IMG/VR virus record: IMGVR_UViG_3300009430_000108
Location: 1 to 24,123 of that record
Length of the DNA stretch: 24,123 nt
Origin: a virus
Reading direction: 5' to 3' (one strand)
The notes beneath the pieces were generated by a model. That model saw only the letters and a program-made list of their open reading frames with translations, was not told the origin of the DNA and searched no databases. Of the stretch, positions 23,608 through 24,123 are shown piece by piece; positions within the stretch are counted from its first letter, which is position 1, and every line of letters begins with the position of its first letter. The position numbers and the translations under genes are program-made.

Positions 23608-24123
23608 TTATATAGCCGGTACCACATCAGTAATGATGGCAAGGAGCTCTTGCTTTACCTTATCAGTTATTTTCTTGATATCTCCATTAGAAGATACATT
23701 GAAAGTATTACTCATATTTACAGTCATTGTTATATTCTTCGTTGTTGGTGATGATCCGGATCGTGATGAAGAACCTGATTCGGATGAATAACTACTATTC
23801 TTTTTCAGAAATTGTGTGTCTTGATTAAGTGCAGGAATAACGACTTCAGATTTCTTATTAGAAGAATCTAAACTTTGTGTTTTATGCGATTCTTTCCAAT
23901 TATCCATTCCGGAATTCCATCCTTCATTAAATGCACCTGCAACCTTTTTCCCTCCTTCAGTAGCTTGCGTTGAAAGTTTATCCCATACATCTGAAAAATT
24001 AAAATCTGAATCAAACCAATTTGCCGGGTTAATAACTTCACCAATTGCCTTTACGATGTTAAATATAAACTTATAGTACTCTGTAAATATCACTTTTATA
24101 AAGTTCCATAATCCATAAAAGAA
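23608..24123 (-). CDS. C-terminal end of phage tape-measure protein (cut by window)
   Basis: The frame is open to the window edge: ten codons (FFYGLWNFIK) precede a GTG at 24093, so that codon is internal and the gene continues outside. The visible 171 residues start with hydrophobic helices (FYGLWNFIK, FIFNIVKAIGEVINPANWF), then SDVWDKLSTQATEGGKKVAGAFNEGWNSGMDNW, a Ser-rich linker (KKNSSYSSESGSSSRSGSS) and a final strand-helix unit (ITMTVNMSNTFNV, DIKKITDKVKQELLAIITDVVP). This end is typical of tape-measure proteins of contractile tails, which set tail length and help DNA entry. Its place upstream of the tail-protein and hub genes agrees. Confidence 0.8.
   Translation of the reverse strand, partial: FFYGLWNFIKVIFTEYYKFIFNIVKAIGEVINPANWFDSDFNFSDVWDKLSTQATEGGKKVAGAFNEGWNSGMDNWKESHKTQSLDSSNKKSEVVIPALNQDTQFLKKNSSYSSESGSSSRSGSSPTTKNITMTVNMSNTFNVSSNGDIKKITDKVKQELLAIITDVVPAI

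Overview
The window looks like chromosomal or island DNA of a Bacteroidales bacterium (Bacteroides/Parabacteroides-like; inference). The support is AT-rich DNA, the absence of strong Shine-Dalgarno sequences before most genes, several upstream matches to the Bacteroides promoter consensus (TTTG near -33, TAnnTTTG near -7), and protein styles typical of gut Bacteroidales and their phages. Every gene I accept lies on the minus strand, so transcription runs right to left.

Left part, about 1-10900: one large defence operon read as hsdM, hsdS, prrC-like, trlF-like, albA2/HATPase gene, hsdR. hsdM, hsdS and hsdR form a type I restriction-modification system of the EcoR124/EcoprrI (type IC) style. 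hsdS is followed by a gene that matches the anticodon nuclease PrrC, including an exactly spaced R-E-H catalytic triad, so the order hsdM-hsdS-prrC-...-hsdR reproduces the E. coli prr locus. Two more genes sit between prrC and hsdR: a PHP-phosphoesterase/SMC-like ATPase (TrlF family) and an AlbA_2 (Schlafen-type) protein with a C-terminal GHKL-ATPase-like domain, joined by an ATGA stop/start overlap. hsdS carries a three-copy 12-bp repeat (ELTA) in the linker where EcoR124 varies its TAEL repeat. hsdM appears to have lost its last 14 codons to an in-frame TAA. hsdR runs off the left edge of the window.

Middle part, about 10850-13450: mostly non-coding. It holds a promoter for hsdM; a tiny candidate gene (18-residue hydrophobic peptide) with its own well-formed promoter and an intrinsic terminator; a lone ParA-type ATPase gene with its promoter; a 98-bp imperfect palindrome; and a small gene without an ATG that looks 5'-truncated at the edge of the phage region.

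Right part, about 13467-24123: the late region of a contractile-tailed prophage (or tailocin). In transcription order it holds the end of the tape-measure gene, a DUF6046-like tail protein, a late-control-D hub, a gpV-like spike, a gp25-like wedge protein, a LysM tail protein, baseplate J, a gpI-position protein, three fibre or fibre-adaptor proteins, an 816-residue tail fibre with a LamG-like domain, a small unknown, then holin, amidase and a spanin-like membrane protein. A perfect 17-bp hairpin ends the operon. Most genes overlap or nearly touch, as expected for one late transcript. Head, integrase and repressor genes are outside the window, so I cannot say whether the element is complete.
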